From the NCBI GenBank assembly GCA_965200035.1, contig OZ241334.1:1984001-2048000 (forward strand): a DNA stretch of 64,000 nt, in the 5' to 3' direction. Source of the stretch: UBA1952 sp965200035. Lineage in GTDB: Bacteria; Bacteroidota; Bacteroidia; Chitinophagales; Chitinophagaceae. Made by a program: the position numbers and the translations under genes. Below the pieces are notes generated by a model, which saw only the letters and a list, made by a program, of their open reading frames with translations, did no database searches and was not told the DNA's origin. Positions 60,970-64,000 of this stretch are shown here, piece after piece. How positions within the stretch are numbered: the first letter of the stretch is position 1; the number at the start of each line of letters is the position of its first letter.

Positions 60970-62220
60970 CTATTTTGAGATCAGCAGTTGCTTCCTGCAG
61001 ATGGGTTTGTTGTCTGCGGTCACCTGCAGGATGTAGCTGCCTGCGGAAAGCGCTTCCGTACTCAGGGAGATGCCAGTGCTGCTGTATCGGGTACATGCTT
61101 CGCGCAACAGTTGTTTGCCCAGCATATCTATGATCTCGATGGTAACAGGAGTATTATCAGGCAGGGCATCGCTCAGGCGCACATTCACCCGGTTATCCGC
61201 AGGATTTGGATAGAGCTGCACACCGGCATCATTGCCTTCTACTGTTGAAATACCCACCCCGCTCTGCCGTACAGTAATAGTAGCCTGCTGCATGCAGGCC
61301 TGGCTTTCTGCAACTGCATAATAGGTAGTGGTGATGTCCGGAGTAACGGTGATCTTATAAGACGGAGCACCGGTATTGCTGATGACCGGGCCGGTAGGTG
61401 ATCCTGAATGCCAGGTAATGGGCGCACCCGCTGTGGCCTTCACTGTAAGCCCTGATAAATACATGCGCTGTATATCCTGAGCATTAGACCCATAATTGGC
61501 GCCGCTGTCGATCATCGTCACGCTCTTCAGGTAATAGCCATTGTACGGAGCAGGCAATATAATGGTCTGCATATCCCGGCGGTAAGTAAAGGTAATAGGC
61601 TCGCCGAATTGTGCCGGCTCAGCGGCCGACCATACTTCGGAGGTGCTGATCGCAAAGCCGTTGTTGGTGCTGGCGCCAAGGCCGCTTGTCCACTGGTTGC
61701 GGATATCCCGGAGATTGACATCCCCGTTCAGCGGTATAATGGCGTTGCTGCCGTTCGTGAAGTCAAGCCGGATAAAGGCCAGATCTTTAGCCGTATTCCA
61801 CTCGCCCCAGAAAGAGTTGATCAGGGTGTACAAGGTGCTCACCTTTTTGGGACAGGCAATGTTGATAGTGACATTAGCTACTGCGCCGGTATCGGCTCCG
61901 GGCACTGCAGATGCATTCCAGGAGTCAAAGCTGCCGGAAGGGCTATTGAATGGCACGCCGGCGTAGGTAACCATGCCGGATGGCGGTATAATCGATCCCG
62001 GAGCATCAAGCACATAAGATCTATGGTTGGCAATGCCGGAGAGATCTGCCGACTCCAGCAGCGGATAACTATTCGAATTGCTGACAGAAAGGGCAACAGA
62101 GGCGCCCGGCGCTATGGTAGCGCTGCCGGGCACAATCACAAACTGGGCGCTTGCATTAAGGGCGCCGCATAGGCACACGGCAGTCAGGAGCTGCCTGCTG
62201 CCTGATCTTCTTCGACTCAT
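60970..62220 (-). CDS. Secreted protein with T9SS type A sorting domain
   Basis: 416 residues with a signal peptide ending near NASAQ (residue 26). The middle is beta-rich and holds a repeat-like region (WHSGSPTGPVISNTGAPSYKITVTPDITTTYYAVAESQACMQQATITV) of Ig type. The C terminus begins VQLYPNPADNRVNVRLS and ends AGSYILQVTADNKPICRKQLLISK, the T9SS type A signal. I do not recognise the main body. It would be a surface or secreted protein using the same system as the PKD protein. Confidence 0.8.
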   Translation of the reverse strand: MSRRRSGSRQLLTAVCLCGALNASAQFVIVPGSATIAPGASVALSVSNSNSYPLLESADLSGIANHRSYVLDAPGSIIPPSGMVTYAGVPFNSPSGSFDSWNASAVPGADTGAVANVTINIACPKKVSTLYTLINSFWGEWNTAKDLAFIRLDFTNGSNAIIPLNGDVNLRDIRNQWTSGLGASTNNGFAISTSEVWSAAEPAQFGEPITFTYRRDMQTIILPAPYNGYYLKSVTMIDSGANYGSNAQDIQRMYLSGLTVKATAGAPITWHSGSPTGPVISNTGAPSYKITVTPDITTTYYAVAESQACMQQATITVRQSGVGISTVEGNDAGVQLYPNPADNRVNVRLSDALPDNTPVTIEIIDMLGKQLLREACTRYSSTGISLSTEALSAGSYILQVTADNKPICRKQLLISK

Positions 62221-62330
62221 GGATACCGGTTAGATTGGGAATAGAAGGCAAATAACCGACCCCGGCCGCAGCCTGCAAAGCCCGATCAGATAAGTGTGTC
62301 GTTTTTTCTGATAACTGTGCAATCAAGCCT

Positions 62331-63071
62331 TTAGCGGAACCTGTTCAGGAATTCATCTTTCCTTCTTACAGATACTTCTATGCTAACGCCCGACTGCATT
62401 TCAATATGACCTCCGCGCCCTTTGTGATAAGCTTTGATAAAGTTCAGATTCACCAGATGCGCATGATGCACCCGGCAAAACATGGCTTCCGGCAGCAGCT
62501 CTTCATATTCTTTGATGTTTTTGGAAACGAGGTAAGACTTATTGCTGCTCACAAAAATTTCGGTATAGGCACCTTTGGCCTCAAGGCGCATAATGTCTGC
62601 TACGGGAACAAACAGGTATTCATCTTTATTGGGAATGGCGATGCGCTGTACCTGGGCGGGCTGCCTAATATTCGATAGCAACAGCTCCAGTTGATGGTTA
62701 ATCGTTTTCCCGGTAATACGCTCTTCTGCACGCTGTACCGCTGCCGTCAGCTCAGTCAGGTTCACCGGCTTCATGATATAATCGATAGCGCTGTAGCGGA
62801 TGGCTTTCAGCAAAAAGCTGTCATAGGCGGTAACAAAAATGACTTCCATATACTTGTTGGAAATGCGGTCAAGCAGATCAAACCCGCTGCCGCCGGGCAT
62901 CTGCACATCTAAAAATATGAGCTGAGGCTTTGTTGTGGTAATTAAGTGTGCAGCTTCATCAATATTGGATGCCTTTCCGCAAATTGTTACAGAAGGACAA
63001 TATTCGGTAAGCAAAGTCGATAAAATATCAGAGTTTCCGGGCTCATCATCTACCAGCAGTGTGTGTATCAT
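62331..63071 (-). CDS. LytTR-family response regulator
   Basis: 246 residues. The receiver domain has LLVDDEPGN at the start, phospho-acceptor Asp in FLDVQMPGGSG (near residue 55) and the Lys in DYIMKPV. The DNA-binding LytTR domain spans about 145-246 (RIAIPNKDEYLFVPVADIMRLEAKGAYTEIFVSSNKSYLVSKNIKEYEELLP). The kinase gene overlaps its start by four bases. Confidence 0.92.
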   Translation of the reverse strand: MIHTLLVDDEPGNSDILSTLLTEYCPSVTICGKASNIDEAAHLITTTKPQLIFLDVQMPGGSGFDLLDRISNKYMEVIFVTAYDSFLLKAIRYSAIDYIMKPVNLTELTAAVQRAEERITGKTINHQLELLLSNIRQPAQVQRIAIPNKDEYLFVPVADIMRLEAKGAYTEIFVSSNKSYLVSKNIKEYEELLPEAMFCRVHHAHLVNLNFIKAYHKGRGGHIEMQSGVSIEVSVRRKDEFLNRFR

Positions 63072-64000
63072 TTGAGATCATTTATAGGTATGGTTATAGT
63101 TACGGTCGTTCCTGCAGGGCTGTCATCTTCATGGTAGCGGTCTGTAGTGACCAGGGTTATATTGGTATAGTGGGTCTTATTGTACAGCTCTATCCGTTCA
63201 GTGGTCAGGGCAATGCCTCTGGAGTGGTGAATGGCCAGCTGCTGCTCCCGCATCCGCGCGGTATATTCGCGGCCTACTCCGTTATCCTCGATTGATACAA
63301 CAAGGGCATTTGCCTGCGGAAAGATAGAAATATTTATTTCACCCAAATTGTCCCGCCTGTTCTGAATGCCATGCCGGATACTGTTTTCCACAAAAGGCTG
63401 AATGATGAATGAGGGTATGGTAATCTCTTCAGCCGGTAGCTCGGGATCAATATTTACGTGGTAATCAAATGCATTGTTGAGCTTGGTTTTCTCCAGCTCC
63501 AGATAAGTGGCGAGGAAAGAAATTTCTTTATCAAGCGGTAATTCCTTAAGTGAAGTAATCTCGAAAAGCAGGCGAATGAGCTTGGAAAAATCATTCATAA
63601 ACTTGCTGGCTCCCGGCAGGTCTTTATTGATGACGTACTGATAAAAAGAATTGAGGCTGTTGAAGATAAAATGCGGATTCATCTGCGCCTGCAATGCAAG
63701 CTGCTCCAGCTCTATGATTTTGCTCTGCAGCATAGCCTTCTCCTGCACCCGCCGCTGCACCCTGCGTATCTGCCAGCGCACAATGAGTGCCGTAAGAAAT
63801 ATGATTAATATGCCGCCCGACAGTTGCACCCACCAGTATTGCCACCAGTCTTTATCTACTGTGATGGCAATGGTGCACCGATTGCTTTGCTTCCCATACC
63901 GGTCTGTTGCAAAGATTTCCAGCCGATAGCTGCCCGCCGGCAGCGATGGATATTTTAATGAATTTTGAGTGGTAACCTGCCAGGCATCGTTCAAACCTAC
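63068..64000 (-). CDS. LytS-like sensor histidine kinase, C-terminal part (partial)
   Basis: The frame is open at the right edge; at least 310 residues are seen. First comes the end of a Y_Y_Y-type extracellular domain (LKYPSLPAGSYRLEIFATDRYGKQSN), then a transmembrane helix (about residues 56-76), a coiled coil and the histidine kinase domain of the LytS type: ALQAQMNPHFIFNSLNSFYQYV with the phospho-acceptor His, then PSFIIQPFVENSIRHGI and the ATP-binding VVSIEDNGVG. Its 3' end overlaps the LytTR gene. The pattern is of the beta-propeller/Y_Y_Y hybrid sensors, but the N terminus is missing here. Confidence 0.9.
   Translation of the reverse strand, partial: VGLNDAWQVTTQNSLKYPSLPAGSYRLEIFATDRYGKQSNRCTIAITVDKDWWQYWWVQLSGGILIIFLTALIVRWQIRRVQRRVQEKAMLQSKIIELEQLALQAQMNPHFIFNSLNSFYQYVINKDLPGASKFMNDFSKLIRLLFEITSLKELPLDKEISFLATYLELEKTKLNNAFDYHVNIDPELPAEEITIPSFIIQPFVENSIRHGIQNRRDNLGEINISIFPQANALVVSIEDNGVGREYTARMREQQLAIHHSRGIALTTERIELYNKTHYTNITLVTTDRYHEDDSPAGTTVTITIPINDLK

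Overview
The window is ordinary chromosomal DNA from a member of the Bacteroidota, most likely the Chitinophagales/Chitinophagaceae. The basis is: gliding/type IX secretion genes (GldC, PorT-like), type A-like and type B-like C-terminal sorting domains, the Bacteroidota families DUF4290 and DUF4271, LytS/LytTR-type signalling, flexirubin-type ketosynthase genes, a tmRNA with a GNTQYAMAA tag, and many promoters of the TAnnTTTG type. There are no insertion sequences, phage genes, CRISPR arrays or tRNA genes that I can see. Genus level is inference.

Layout. 1-5 kb: end of a helicase-nuclease, a 21-bp minisatellite, nadD, and a rightward group FeoA-like/ybeY/RluA-type synthase/gldC. 5-16 kb: ABC exporter, PorT, MurA, DUF4290 protein, a TonB-receptor-like barrel, ccmF-ccmE. 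15-29 kb: ureohydrolase, an isolated atpG, korA, a giant alpha-2-macroglobulin-like protein, rnz, hemD, DUF4271 protein, nitroreductase. 29-39 kb: a tiny His/Tyr-rich lipoprotein, fabH, fbp, corA, a lipoprotein, Nudix, a secreted Asp/Arg/Asn-rich protein, trxB, a PKD-repeat T9SS cargo. 39-49 kb is the most accessory-looking part: a flippase/ketosynthase/chain-length-factor operon, a divergent glycosyltransferase, a frameshifted methyltransferase, a truncated ketosynthase-like protein, a halogenase-like flavoprotein and an O-methyltransferase-like enzyme. 49-54 kb: cytochrome c, lepB, rluF, enoyl-CoA hydratase, an outer-membrane barrel, ssrA. 54-64 kb: ClC channel, an FNR-like regulator with clustered cysteines, hydrolase, a Tet(X)-like monooxygenase with its TetR regulator and operator, AlkA-like glycosylase, a T9SS type A protein, and a LytTR regulator with its kinase running off the end.

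Genes that probably work together: ccmF/ccmE with the lipoprotein cytochrome c; PorT/GldC with the sorting-domain proteins; the 39-48 kb ketosynthase, flavoprotein and methyltransferase genes in an aryl-polyene/flexirubin-like pigment pathway (inference; the tyrosine ammonia-lyase, acyl carrier protein and resorcinol genes are not here); TetR with the flavin monooxygenase. Notable sequence variants: MurA with Asp in place of the fosfomycin-target Cys; CcmE with CxxxY in place of HxxxY; YbeY lacking the third His; a ketosynthase partner lacking the nucleophile. Non-coding points of interest are a dispersed GC-rich intergenic repeat (two single copies and one inverted pair forming a long hairpin), and several starts lying directly behind a -7 box, suggesting very short or absent leaders.
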